In this document: positions 19,105 to 32,261 of the stretch, in pieces | Layout: each line of letters begins with the position of its first letter | Position numbering within the stretch: position 1 is the stretch's first letter | Source: Tipula vernalis | Lineage: Eukaryota; Arthropoda; Insecta; Diptera; Tipulidae | Length of the DNA: 64,000 nucleotides | Direction: 5' to 3' | NCBI GenBank assembly: GCA_958295665.1 | Contig: OY282560.1 | Location: 265,532,641-265,596,640 of the forward strand | Translations under genes and position numbers: made by a program | Notes under the pieces: model-generated | Told to the model about the DNA's origin: nothing | Databases searched by the model: none | What the model saw: only the letters and a program-made list of their open reading frames with translations

Positions 19105-20200
19105 TTAATCCTTAAAGTAGTCAATTCCTAAATACCAAACATCTCTATTCATTTTTTCACATGCTTCGGAACAAATATATTCTATATGTATCGTAGGACC
19201 CATTAAACTTTTTATAACGTCGAGTATATTGCAAACTGCTGAAAAGGATATACCTGATAATGAATTTGTTTTCGAAGTTATCCTATATGGGAAGCAATTC
19301 ATCAATATATCACTTCTCTTAATGTTATGTTTCCTTTTTAATTCCATTACCAATCAAAAAGGTTATAAACTCAAAATAGGTATTATCATTTGATGACTGA
19401 AATTAAATTTTGATAAAATTCTAAATCTATTGCTAACGAGTACATTATTTGAGATATTGAATCAAATGCACAAGTTACAGAAACGCTCGTTCTTTCGTTT
19501 CCTCGTTTAAGTAACAAAATCCTTTAGACAATACTAATAGTTTCGGATTTAGCATAACTGTGTCGGTTGGTAATGCTCTGTTTTGCTCCACTTCAGCAAT
19601 TTGGTTTTTATCTGAAATATAGTTCACGCGCTTTTTATTGATCTTATTTCTGAACAATTGTTTTGAAGCATATCTTTTAATTATTCGTTCCCCGATATGT
19701 TTTGGAGGAGTAAAAGCTGTAATTTTTTTCGCCACATTTCTTCAGGATTTGCCATTATCTCCAGATTAATATAATTAGGTGATAAATCCTTTTTTTTTTT
19801 TATTCTCAATTTTCCTTAATTTCGGCGTAGACGACAATATTTCAGAATATTTTATTCTTGTCAAAGTATGATCTATTTTTTCTTTCATCAAACTTACATA
19901 CAAACCTTCCTATTTTTAAGCGATTGTTCTTCGTTTATAGATTTTTTTACTAATTTGAACAAATTTTCAATATCGGCATTAGATAAACGACCTGTAATTT
20001 GTAATTTTTTTGAAAGGCAAGTGGCCCACAATGGCAAATAAGAAAAATATTTTTTTATTATAAACAAAGTAAAATCGCGATAGTAACAATCATTTTTCTC
20101 ACTGAAATTATTTATTTTAAGTTTTTCAATTTTAGCGACAATGTTTTCATAAATTTCTAAAAATTAATGATAAAACGGACTGCTTTCATATCCTGCCTGT
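19105..20200 (-). pseudogene. Unclassified DNA-transposon transposase remnant (copy A)
   Basis: Minus-strand pieces at 19475-19735 and 19105-19353, plus the out-of-frame region near 19890-20040, correspond to the better preserved copy at 41354-43380. Readable segments include LQITGRLSNADIENLFK-like and LMGPTIHIEYICSEACEK. Several frameshifts and a 1.66-kb deletion near 20204, relative to copy B, remove the upstream coding part. No certain superfamily. Confidence 0.45.
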
Positions 20201-20204
20201 TCGC

Positions 20205-20820
20205 AAGTTTACCGCACAAGTATGCACACATAAAATCATTCGAAGTTTAAATTATCGCCCATATAAAATCCAAAAGTTCAAGAGCTTACAGAAGGAGCTA
20301 AAGTGAATAGTCTTGGTTTTCCGCTCAAGTTTTGGAACACCTCATTGATGAAGCGCACTCCTACTTCAAGTATTATAACAAACAAAATCAAAGATATTGG
20401 AGTACGAAAAACCCCAGGGAACTGCAAGAATCGCGATTACACCCTCAAGAAGTAACTGTTTGGCGTGCTTTGTTAGCTAAAGGTTAGCGTAGTGGTTGTT
20501 GTACTAGGACATGTTGCTTCAGCAAGTTATTTGGAGCTCATTGATTATAATTTTATTTCAACACTAATAGGAATGGGAGAAAATAAAATTAACATCGCAT
20601 GGTGGAAGATGGTGCTCGTCCGCATACTGCAGATGTGGTTTTGGGTTACCTGCATGATGTCTTTTGATAATAGAGCCGTCTTGAATTTCTTTCCTAACCG
20701 TTTTAATATAGGTTTCCAATAGCCACCAAACTCACAGGTTTTAAACCACTATGACTTTTTCTTTGCGGCTATTTAAAACATCGGGTGTACCACAAGAATT
20801 CTGAATTCCACAACTAAAAG
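20205..20820 (+). pseudogene. Mariner/Tc3-like transposase remnant, C-terminal part (copy A)
   Basis: In shifting frames the plus strand reads LNYRPYKIQK, NPRELQESRLHPQEVTVW, a block corresponding to QDGARPHTA, then FDNRAVLNFFPNRFN and a block like PPNSQVLNHYDFFLCGYLK. These follow the order of IS630/Tc1/mariner transposases of the Tc3-like insect type, whose DDE-domain blocks are VTVW, DGA-PHTA and WPPNSPDLNP-DFFLWG. Frameshifts and substitutions at catalytic blocks show it is dead. The equivalent in copy B is split by a retroposon. Confidence 0.7.
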
Positions 20821-21192
20821 GTTAGAAAAAATCATTAATAAAAATGGGGTGTTATAACCTTAGTACATCTTTTTTGTAAAATAAAAATCTATTTATAAAT
20901 TTGAAATAGTTGCTTTATTGTTTTTAAAACACGTTGAATCTTGTTCTGATTAGGACCCCCTGTGCAAAACAAACTCAAAATATTCGCTTAATCGAATATT
21001 TTATATCGCTTAATTTTGAACAAACCGTTAAATGTTAATTTCTTACCATAAAGTATACTGCAAGCGAATCAATTAAATTTTTCAAAAATGCTTAATCAAG
21101 GGCTTGAAATCCAACGCAATGATCGCAACAGTACCACCAGTTCCTATAAATCTTTTCTAAAATAAACACCTAATATAAATTTCATTGTAGTA

Positions 21193-21473
21193 ATGAACCA
21201 GTCTTCGGTTTCACGAATACTTAAGCGTTATCGAGAAACCGGAGAGTATAAAAGAAAGCCCAGGCATGGACATAAAAGGTGTAGAAACGAGCATGATGTC
21301 CAATTTTTAAACGTTAATTGATTACAACATCGAAAGCGTACTTCAACTCAATCGAAAAATGAGTTACTTAGTGCCAGAATAATTAGACGAAGATTAAAAG
21401 AAGTGTATCTAACACCAAAACGAACGGCCAAAATCCACGGCTTCTTCTCCGCCACAAATCCAGCCGTTTAGAA
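21193..21473 (+). pseudogene. Tc1-like transposase remnant, N-terminal DNA-binding part (copy A)
   Basis: Reads MNQSSVSRILKRYRETGEYK, then a basic linker and ARIIRRRLKEVYLTPKR, matching the paired helix-turn-helix domain and linker of Tc1 transposases. It lies downstream of a C-terminal remnant of another family, so the two do not belong to one gene. Stop codons interrupt it. The tail is followed by a short tandem duplication of actaggtgcact (about three units, fewer in copy B). Confidence 0.7.
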
Positions 21474-21479
21474 TTCCAC

Positions 21480-22910
21480 TAGTTGCACTACTAGGTGCAC
21501 TACTAGGTGCACTACTAAAAAGAAATCTGGGTATACATACTCGAGTAGTCATAAATGGTTTTTTTGGGTGTAGGTTATTAAACAGATTATTAAATTAAGT
21601 AATAGGAATTACAAATGAATATCAAGATAATCAACCTAATTTTACGATTACATAACGTTTTGGAAATACATTGAACGTCTGTTTAATCAACTTCGAAATA
21701 TACACCGGAATATATTACTCCTGCAAGAACGAAATAATCTAAACCAACTTAAAAAATCAATTCCGTCTCCTTTCTAAATAAAGCACTCAAAAATCGATTT
21801 CTATATCAATTCAATTGAAAAGCATTAATCTTATTTTATAATTTACACAAGAGTATTTTTTTTTTTTTATTGAAATCAATTCTATTCTTATTCGAAAACA
21901 AAACAAAAAAATAAGAAAATACTTGAACTACATCTGAATATCAATCAAAAATTATTGAGAACTTCCTTTTCAGCTTATTTTATGTTCATGCCTTTACTCC
22001 TAGTACATTAAATTACCTTTAATTTAACTTCCTTGCCGGAGTGTGTATATTAGCAGGAGACAATATTTTTCCGTTTTATTTCAAGTTGATAATAAAAAAT
22101 ATATTTATTCGTATGTACTACTACAATAACAGAAACATCTTCAAAATTCAAGAATATTCAAATATACAAATTCAAGGTATAAGAAAATCAATCGAATTTC
22201 TTATTGACTGGTTCTTCTCCGTGATTTGTTTGTTGCTGTTTATCATTGTATACTCTTATAAGGAAAACAGATTTATTTCTTACTTTTTCTCTTCTATGAT
22301 TTCAATTTCTTATCAATCAAACTAAATTAAATCTAAGAAGAAATATAAAAAATCAATCCTGCAGGAAAATAGAAAAAAACAACCAATTCACATACAAGCT
22401 TTTATACTATAGAATTTTCATTTTGACTTTTAGTTTCAAATACATACCTAAATATTTGTAAGGTACAGAACAATAAAATTTTAGCTGAGATAGGGAAAAT
22501 AAGCTGTTTCATTGGTAAGAGTATAAATGAAAAGTTGTTTAGTGTAAGGAAATTGATATGCGACAGGCGAAATGTCATGTTCAGAGGCAATTATTATTAA
22601 ATACATTTGCTTGCGTCTTAGCTGTTTACTTGTTTCAATACTAATAAACTTATTATAGGTAAAGTAGTTTTGTTATTAAGAATCTAACGTTTAGGAAATA
22701 AATAAATCATTACAGTTTTTATGTTTTAATTTGATGTGGTAATCCGATGATGTTTACCACAGATTGTAATTGTAACCATTGTGGTAATTTTGTAATAAAT
22801 AAAAAACAAACAGTGTGCGTCAATATTATTAGCTTAATGCCTAACCAACGAAGCAGTAAGAACTATACAGATTATGTAAACGTAGAGAGTTTTTTTGATA
22901 AAAATGTTAC
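21480..22910. other. Non-coding stretch of copy A
   Basis: AT-rich. The 94-codon plus-strand open stretch at 22041-22325 is kept open in copy B (46705-46989), but it has no domain and its composition fits chance conservation in a recent duplicate. Nothing else is supported. Confidence 0.35.
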
Positions 22911-22912
22911 TA

Positions 22913-23132
22913 CACCTGTCCCTCGATTAACACGGTACTTGATTAACACGGATTTGATTTAACACGGTCAACGAATTGAGACCAAGTCTTGATTAACAGG
23001 CACAGAAGTTTCGCCGCGTTAATCAAGTACCGTGTTAATCGAGGGACGACTGTATTAGTCGCGATTAACATGGTTTTGAGTTACACGGTAGTTTGGCGGA
23101 ACGTAATTACCGTGTTAATCGAGGGACAGGTG
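22913..23132. mobile_element. 220-bp Tigger/pogo-like MITE (copy A)
   Basis: Inverted ends CACCTGTCCCTCGATTAACA and complement flank the element, with TA duplications at 22911-22912 and 23133-23134. An internal inverted copy of the same terminus (ttaatcgagggacgactg at about 23037-23054) makes it look composite. TA targets and a TCCCTCG-ATTAACACGG terminus suit a pogo/Tigger-type non-autonomous element. Confidence 0.8.
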
Positions 23133-23139
23133 TATTCAT

Positions 23140-24394
23140 TTGTCTATAGTTTTGTCTTAGTGGTATATTTATTAGGTAAATTGCTTAACTTTGTAACAAA
23201 AATATTTTCATTTTGTTTTGACATTGAACTTAATTTTTTAACTGAAACGGATGAAAAATGATGAAACCAAAAATTCCAGTTGAAGCTTCGTTAGCAAACA
23301 GTCACAGATCTCGCCACAAATTTTAACAAGTTTTAGTTTTTTTTTTGTTATTCCTTTATTCATTTTTTTTCACTTGTGTGCCTACTTATTTAGGTGTTTA
23401 GCATTGGATCTTAGAATTCAGCTACCCCCATCATCGTTTTTTTTTTCATCTCGTCTGCTCTTTTCCAAAATCTAAAAAATCACCCCCAAAATTATACAAT
23501 CCATATATTGTACGCAAAATATCATGTTTATTTTGGTATTTGATTATGGCCCTGATAGTGTTATTTCACATAATGTATGTATATACTCATAGCAGAGTTA
23601 CCATTCAATATCGAATAATTACAAACATTAAACAAAATACAGTAGCTTAAAACAGAAGCTTAAATTCGAACAAGTGATTCTGACAAAAATGCGGCAAATT
23701 TTGAACAAATTCTGAATGCGTCACAAAACTAGCATTTCAACTGCACTAGACTCGACAAGTGAAGACGGTCGTTTACTCTCTGATCAAGCAGCAAAAGCCC
23801 TCACAACAACCAGCCATGGCAAAGAGTATCTCTCTATCTAAGTATCAATAATCAACTGCAAGCAACGATCGCCTGTCAAAATTTATAGAATAGAAAAATA
23901 TTTAAAATTAAGACGAAATTAGATCAGGTAAGTGGTTATTGTTATTTTAAATTTCACCATTTTTCGTTACCTGCGACGAGAATTTAATTTGAAGCTGTTA
24001 ATAAATAAAAACGAATTTACCAAATCACTCAAACGGTGCCCCGTATTATTATTTTTACTATCGTCTGTTGTTATTTTTACAAATTACTGTTATTTTATAC
24101 TTATATCCCACACGAAGGATAACATGTGATGTCGAGTGTTTGTGTAGGTTTTCCCTGTGCTAGCTGGTTGGGGTTTACAGTTTATTTTATTTTATTCTAA
24201 TTATTACTTCCAGCTGTTTTTCTAATTATTATTATCATTTCGTTATTATTATCGTTCCGTCATTATTGCACAATTCGCGTTTCAATAAAAGTTGTGACGT
24301 GAGCACGTGAGTGAATTGCTACAAATATTAGGTCACGTCAGATAGATATCATCAACGTCGTTAGTCAAACAAACACTGACACCAATCACACGAC
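23140..24394. other. Non-coding stretch upstream of gypsy remnant (copy A)
   Basis: No gene. A donor-like CAGgtaagtgg lies at about 23925-23934, and a T-rich run with aataaaag at about 24284 precedes gtgacgtgagc. The latter may mark the end of a decayed gypsy LTR and primer region; I could not match it to a second LTR. Confidence 0.3.
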
Positions 24395-26250
24395 ATCGCC
24401 GTCAGCATCAGTACAGATATCAATTAGAATTGTACCGTTGACAACGCAGGACCCCCGTCTATGGTTCCATATCGTGGAGGCACAATTCGTGTTAAGCAGG
24501 ATAACGTCGGAGACCACAAAATACCTCCATCTCCTCTGCGCACTCAACGATCGGATAAGTAACGAGGTGAGTGATAAAATGACCGGACCGATTTACCAGA
24601 CGCAGTTTTCGAACTTAAAGAAATCCATTTTGTACAGAAATGTCGAATCACGTTAAACACAGATCCACCGATACTGCACGGAATTGAGCTACGATCTGAA
24701 GGCTTCGCAATTACTGCGACAGTTGAAAGCCAGCGAAGGATCTGCTGTATATGATGAAGTAATAAAAACCATATGGCTCAGGCATCTTCCTGACTGTTCA
24801 CGCTTAGGAGATTTTTGCACCAACAGCCGACACAGTTCCGGCACCAAAACTGGCTAGATGACTGGCTGCATAAAACGATGATACAATCCCACATAATGTC
24901 CGTCGCATTACCATCGCCGCCGAAACACGGCCCCAACATCTCCCAATAAATAAATGAGATTGCACGTCGCCTAGATCAAATGGAATATCATCTTCAGCTA
25001 AATCGCTCACCGAGCAATCGGCACTCCCGGGGTCAGCCAAGCAATCGAAGTTCAATGGGTAATTCAATGCCAGAACATAACAACAACGCACCTCGCCTGT
25101 GTTATGGCCATTATCTATTCGAGGAGGCAGCGCGTAATCGTAGGCCTAACTGTCCAAACTGGACCGCCTACAAGGAAAAACAAACTAACTTCACCGATGC
25201 ACATGTCGACGTGCTACGGTGATGCGAATAATTGCCCTCTTAAAATTTTCCAATAAGTCCAACACAACATAACTTAAAGACACCGAAGCCGACGTCGACG
25301 ACACGGGATAATTTTAAAACCTCAATACGGATTTCTTTTTGTACGTCTGATATCCGAGTGATAAACGCCACCGAAGTCGACATGTGGATTTTAACACTAC
25401 TATAGAAATACAATTAAGTCAATCACACATGACAGTGAAGCATCAAATCCGTCCAAACATCGAGTCACACACCAGATTATAACTCGCGGACCACCAGTTT
25501 TCGCCAGGTCATATAGATTAAGCACCCAACTGCATATATTGTAAAAAAAACAGCAACTAACGAACCTGTGCGAACTACAGGGCGGTTAACAAGGTAACGG
25601 TACCAGATCGTTACCTAATCCCATTCATCCAAGACTTTATACAACATTTGGAAGGAGCAGAGATTTTCACAACAATTAATTTGGTACGTGCATACCATCA
25701 AATCTCGATCGAGGAAGATGACATTGCGAAAACGGGGATTTCTACTCCTTTCGGGCTCTACGAGCTCAAAAGAATGACTTTTGGCCACGCTTTAGGCACT
25801 CTGTCTTCCAAGAGTTAAAATTTTGCTTTTTGCAACTCGATAGTATTGCTTGGGTTACGATGAGCATACCGAGAAGATTTGCGAGCTTCAGTCGGACTTC
25901 GTAAGGGAACTATGAGATCATTTCAACCGATTTCGTCCCACACCACCATTTAGGCGTTGCAGTAAAACGGTATTTGTGTCACAAGTACTAAACACGTGCA
26001 CAGGCGTCTTCATTAGGACAGACATGTAAAAGTTCCTAGCAGACGCCATGTGATGGTCCAAAGGAATTACAAAAATGAAAATTCGCAAACATCCATTTCA
26101 GCTGGCAGCAAGAAGTTCTATCTCAAAACGAACGAGACCGCAGCTTCAACCTTACCGGAATCAGCAGTAACACGAGCCGGAAGACACACCAAAGTACCGG
26201 CACGTTTCACGAACGTTTCGTACATCTATGATTCGCTGACAAAACGGTGA
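24395..26250 (+). pseudogene. Ty3/gypsy retrotransposon remnant, gag to integrase (copy A)
   Basis: The Gag-like piece at 24438-24656 (TTQDPRLWFHIVEAQFVLSR) matches the start of Gag in CsRn1-type insect gypsy elements. A later piece (FEEAARNRRPNCPNW) recalls their pseudo zinc knuckle. RT motifs follow around 25600-25800 ([27 protein letters not shown]). After a deletion near 25828 relative to copy B comes an integrase C-terminal piece (VKVPSRRHVMVQRNYK, then TRAGRHTKVPARF). Many stops and frameshifts: a dead, collapsed element. Confidence 0.75.
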
Positions 26251-26956
26251 TGTGCTGGTTGCATGCTTATCGAAGTACATGGTAGATATTCCAGTAAAAT
26301 AACCATACATTTTTCTTACCTCATTTTTCCCCTTTTTCTTCCGCTTTCGAGCGGTTCGCTCACATGTGGGAACTAGTCGATCATATTAAGGTGACGTTTC
26401 CCTAATAAACAAGCGAAATGTCACAGCAATATATGTATGACGAATTGTCCAAGTTTTCTTCTCAGTCGCGCAGGGTCAGATCTGCACTATAGCTCAAAAA
26501 CCAATAAAAATTCGCTTGGCTGGTTTGTTCAATCGATTCAATAAAACTGATAAAAACAATAAGTTTCGTGTAAAAGAAAAATGGTGAAGAAAAAATAATA
26601 ATCGTTAGACTATTCTCGGGCAACAGACGTTGATAAAAAAACGGAATTGTTTTTCTTCTGGATTGATGAATTCGACCACGAATTTGAAATTTATCCATTC
26701 TTTGCAAAATGTGTAGTATTTAATTTGTGAAGGTTTGTTACAGTATTATTTTTATTTTATTTGTAGGTAACAAGAAACTATAACAAAATTGGAATTTACA
26801 AGCATATATTTGCTAATGTTAATGCTTATATCCGCAAACACTTTGTTCTGCTAATTCTCGTAGCTTAATAAAATTTGCGGTCTCTTCGCTCAACATCAAA
26901 CTTTTAAAGGTTTCAAATTTTAAATAAAATTCCTTGTTTCTGTGTTTCTATATTGG

Positions 26957-27545
26957 ATGGCCAGTGGATAGCGGGCTATAGGGTCACTGGTGTAATTTTC
27001 AATATATCAAGATATTCTGTGAGAACAATTGTTTACAAAAATCTTGATGTTTGTAAAGCTCGCACCAAAGTTAGTCAAATTGCCAAGTTAAATTCATATA
27101 GTCTTATCGGCGAACAATTTAGTCGATGATCGGCCACTTCAATATTTTCGAAAGCGTTAAGTGCTATCGACGGATATCACATAAAAAGTTTTGTACCTAC
27201 TGCATACACAGTCAATATATGAATATTAAACTTGATTAGAGCATTAATTTAATGGCAGTATGCGACAGTTCTAGTAAATTTATTAATATTTGTTGTGGAT
27301 ACTCGAATAGTCAATTATAGAATATCGCAAACAAACATTCCCACCTCATGGATTTTTTCTATTAGGTGACAGTGAATACAAATGTTCATTAGACCCGGTA
27401 GCTATTATCACACCATCCGTAAGAAAAGGTAACTTAACTGCAGTAGAAAGAAACTTCAACGTTATGCATAGCAAAGCACGAAGCATTGTGGGAAATGCAT
27501 TTGGAATAATGAAAATCGATGACAGGCGATTTTTTTAAAATCACG
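26957..27545 (+). pseudogene. PIF/Harbinger transposase remnant (copy A)
   Basis: Across frames it reads LSAIDGYHIKSFVPT (first catalytic D), LGDSEYKCSLDPVAIITP (second D; family GDSGY), and VERNFNVMHSKARSIVGNAFG. In the family the last block is IE-AFG, so the third catalytic residue, usually E, is G here. Frame breaks near 27130 and 27230. HARBI1-type transposases cut at three-base targets; this copy is inactive. Confidence 0.75.
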
Positions 27546-27710
27546 AACTGAAATTTTTTTGTTTTTCAATTACATTAACATACTACGCATACTACATACA
27601 TGTTTTAAATAGTACGTCATACAAATTGAAAAGTCGTCGAAAAGTAACCTCGTAAATTGACTTTTCATCTAGCATCTATGAGGAAATAGCGAAGCTTCAA
27701 AATTTGAAAA

Positions 27711-29876
27711 GTTTAGTTTGAAAAGTCTTCTGAGGCACACAGCATAAATGATAAATCGACTTGAAAATAGAAATGGATCCTAATAAAATATTTTATTTTC
27801 GAAATTGAATAAGGATAACACATTACAGCGCCATCTATATGTCAATAGGGGAAAGTTTTCAGCCCATGTAGTAATGAGGTTGTAAATGTTAAATTGTCCC
27901 GTTGCATATAATGATATGCTTCTAATATTTTTCATCAAATCGGTATCATGACATGACTCATGAGCGGCGTTTAACCGGTAATTTACCGTCGGAACTTGTT
28001 TGATTGTCACAGAGTCTACGGTAAAAGTAATTTCAAATGAGTATCTCATGAATAATAAGAATAATTAGGAAGAAACATTTTGTTCGTAATTTCGTGTTTT
28101 CACAGCAAATTTATTCTGGGGGAATTTTTAAAGCTATATTTCTCAAAGTGTTAAGGAAGTATTCTTGTATTTTTCGGTAACAATTTAGGTTAATATGACA
28201 AATTATGATTAGCAAATTAAACCAACATTCATTGTTCTTTTTATGAAATGTTACAGATTACTGAAAGATAAATTTGCTAAAGTTTGCTCAATAAAATTAC
28301 CAAGCAGTGTTCGTGATACGGTTTCTCTTCCGGTCGGATTTGAAAATTTTGTTCGTTTGAAATATATAGAGTTGACGGTAACAATAATTCTCAACAAAAG
28401 AATAAATTTCTTAAAAATTGAATGCAAATTGATGCTGACTTTGATCTAATTTTATGGAAACTGAAATTCCACTCAACCTTTAATTTTTTTTCTATTTCAT
28501 AAAATAATTCAAATAACATTTCTTTAATATTTTTTTCTTGCATATACTTGTGTATGGAAAAGACGTTTTATTCGTAATTTGGTTCCTCCCAACCAATGGA
28601 TATTCATTATTCATTTGACAAGAAATATCATCATATTCTGTTTCAACGTTTAAAATCCTAGTAGCAAAGAGAAATTTGCTAAAATTTGCTCAATAGAATA
28701 ACCGTGCGGTGTTTATGATACGTTTTCTCTACCGCTTGGATTTGTAATTGACGAGAAACGATAACCGTCAGATATTAGCACGGATTTCTTGATGTCGCCC
28801 CTGAACGCACATGATATTTACATTAAAAAAATTTTGGTAATGTGGAAATGTAAATGTAATTTCCCTTAAGTAAATTATTGATACCAACATGTTGGAGACT
28901 TGAATCTACGAGTTTTCATCAATTTTACAGAGCATTCGCTAAAAGGCCCGTTCGTACATTATATATTACCCATACATAATCGCAATACAATATTTTTCGC
29001 TTCTGTAACATCTTCGCCCTTGCCTAAAAATTCCTTTAAATCACACATACATATGTGTACATTTTTGGTGGACATTTTTTTTATTATTTTGGTGGAAGGT
29101 TAAATGCTTTAATATAATATGATGTAAAATTGAAATGGTACGTTCAAGGAATGTACATACGTAGAAGCACATTAAAAATTTAAATGAAATTGGGAAAAAT
29201 AAAAATAAATTGTATGTTTAGGAAAATCTTTATTGTATCTGTATATTCAAATGTGTCGTATATATAAGTAATCAAATGGGGTTGGGGAAAATATCGTTAT
29301 GAATAGTTTCCATTGTGAGAAAACATAAAATCATAATAATAATACATAATCATGATGGTATAGCATACAGACATACAAAATGTATAAGCAGTTCGAATTA
29401 ACAATGGGATTCGAAATAAAATACAGAATTTCTAAGATTTTAGTATACGTACATATTTGATATAGTTAAATGCAAATCACATTTTGGATACGCAAACATA
29501 TATATAGATTGGTATTTTTGCTGACATATCTCTGTCTATATTTGCGATGGTGAATTTGAGATATAAAACAGATAGTTTGAATGGAATTTTGCATTTTGAC
29601 GTATGTACTACATACATATATGGTAATTTTGAAAATATATATTCAAATCGTTTTTTGTATATGTTTTAAATTTCAGTGGATATTCTATTTCTTATACAAT
29701 TGCATTAATATTGAATTATTTTTTTATTATAAGGTTATTTCAAGGTGATTTCGTACTATACAGAAATTCAATGTTTACATGACTGATGTCAGTCCAAAAA
29801 CGAATCATTTACGCGTTAGACAAGGCCAGGGTCTATGTCTAATGCTGTGTGCCTCAGAAGAGTTTTGAAACTAAAC
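27711..29876. mobile_element. Non-coding block bounded by 35-bp inverted repeats (copy A)
   Basis: 27711-27745 and 29842-29876 are inverted copies of a 35-bp sequence (starting gtttagtttgaaaagtc) with two mismatches; in copy B they are perfect. Inside is AT-rich DNA with a diverged direct duplication (about 28255-28330 and 28665-28740, each with aaatttgctaaa-tttgctcaata). No ORF of known family. Likely a non-autonomous DNA element, but no target duplication was found. Confidence 0.5.
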
Positions 29877-30036
29877 TGTTGTAAGACCCAGTAGTTCATG
29901 CAAAATTTAAATAGATGTCACTAGGTAAAAGGTATTCAATTTGCCTTATAGCCAACTAAACTTTTCAATGTCTCGTTTAAATAAATGACGTCTAATAAAA
30001 AATAAACCGAGTCGTTTATTAAAAGTATGTAATTCA

Positions 30037-31297
<1,261 letters not shown>

Positions 31298-31327
31298 GGA
31301 TTTAAGGTATCCGAATTTGTTCAACTC

Positions 31328-31527
31328 NNNNNNNNNNNNNNNNNNNNNNNNNNNNNNNNNNNNNNNNNNNNNNNNNNNNNNNNNNNNNNNNNNNNNNNNN
31401 NNNNNNNNNNNNNNNNNNNNNNNNNNNNNNNNNNNNNNNNNNNNNNNNNNNNNNNNNNNNNNNNNNNNNNNNNNNNNNNNNNNNNNNNNNNNNNNNNNNN
31501 NNNNNNNNNNNNNNNNNNNNNNNNNNN
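31328..31527. other. Assembly gap (200 N)
   Basis: Exactly 200 unresolved bases next to the (TA)n tract. The round size suggests a placeholder gap, so what joins copy A to the Penelope element is unknown. Confidence 0.98.
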
Positions 31528-31530
31528 AAT

Positions 31531-32229
31531 AATTCAAAAAGTCTTTAAGCATTTTGGTTATACTCTGGCGCACAAAACCAATAATAAATTAGGCAAATTA
31601 ATCAAGAACAGGAGTAACGAAACTTTGGATACGGGGGTGTACAAATTAACATGCTCAGATTGTCAGGCATTTTATTTACGACAAACGGGCCGATCCTTTA
31701 AGAAAGATTTAGGGAGCATGTAAAATCCAATCGGAAAAATCAACCCTGAATCAAAATTCGCGCAGCATATTAATTCTACACAGCATAATTATACAAGTTA
31801 TGAAGCGAATTTACAAGTACTACATAGAATGAAGAAAGGGGATGTGCTTAGTCGAACCGAAGAATTCGAAATATATAGAAATAAAGACAACCAATGTATG
31901 TTGAACAACAGAATAAACACTGCAACAAATAAACTATACGATTTAATAATCAACATGCAATCAACGTAACCAGAAAATCGTTCCTGAATCGAAAAATTGT
32001 GCGGCGCAACCATTGAAATTCCAAAAAAGTTTAGTATAAAAAGGATTGAAAAATGGAAAATAATTTAATAAGTAAGTCAACTGACGATGATGCTATAGCA
32101 TCGAAATCGATATTGAAGAAAAATAAGAAACTATTTCACAATAAGGAGCACTTATTCGCAAAATATAATAATAAAATAAATATTTAAATTGAATAAATAT
32201 TTAAAATTGTATTGATTGTATTTTATTAA
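31531..32229 (+). mobile_element. Partial tandem PLE copy (pseudo-LTR) upstream of the full element
   Basis: Matches 34244-34942 at a constant offset of 2713 bp, covering the GIY-YIG coding end and 3' untranslated region. Two single-base indels near 31700 and 31727 break its frame. Direct partial copies placed head to tail before the full unit are characteristic of Penelope-like elements (PLE). The copy may extend into the gap. Confidence 0.9.
32077..32116 (+). ncRNA. Candidate hammerhead ribozyme (upstream PLE copy)
   Basis: CTGACGA at 32081-32087, a stem-loop GATGC-TATA-GCATC at 32089-32102, then GAAA at 32103-32106. AATCGATA follows, in which ATCGAT is self-complementary, as in PLE ribozymes that act as dimers. 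TCAA before the core (32077-32080) pairs with TTGA after the predicted cleavage site (32113-32116), giving helix I. One extra T at 32088 sits between the core and stem II and departs from the consensus, so activity is uncertain. Hammerheads in PLE pseudo-LTRs are established. Confidence 0.55.
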
Positions 32230-32261
32230 TTTAATGTGAAATATCCACAAATACCGGAATC

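Larger units (their letters stand above)
18465..30036 (+). repeat. Large duplicated block, copy A
   Basis: Almost all of this 11.6-kb block recurs in the same order and orientation at 34943-55827 with low divergence by eye. Anchors include gaacaaaaaatcttcattg at the start, the Tc-like remnants, the 220-bp MITE, the gypsy and Harbinger remnants, and the end at aaaagtatgtaattcaatat before a (TA)n tract. Relative to copy B it lacks 42527-44186 and about 50487-50890, and it lacks all the insertions listed for copy B. Confidence 0.9.

Noticed and set aside
22041..22325. 94-codon ORF kept open in copies A and B
   Set aside because: AT-rich, hydrophobic by composition, no family match, and the copies are too similar for openness to mean selection.
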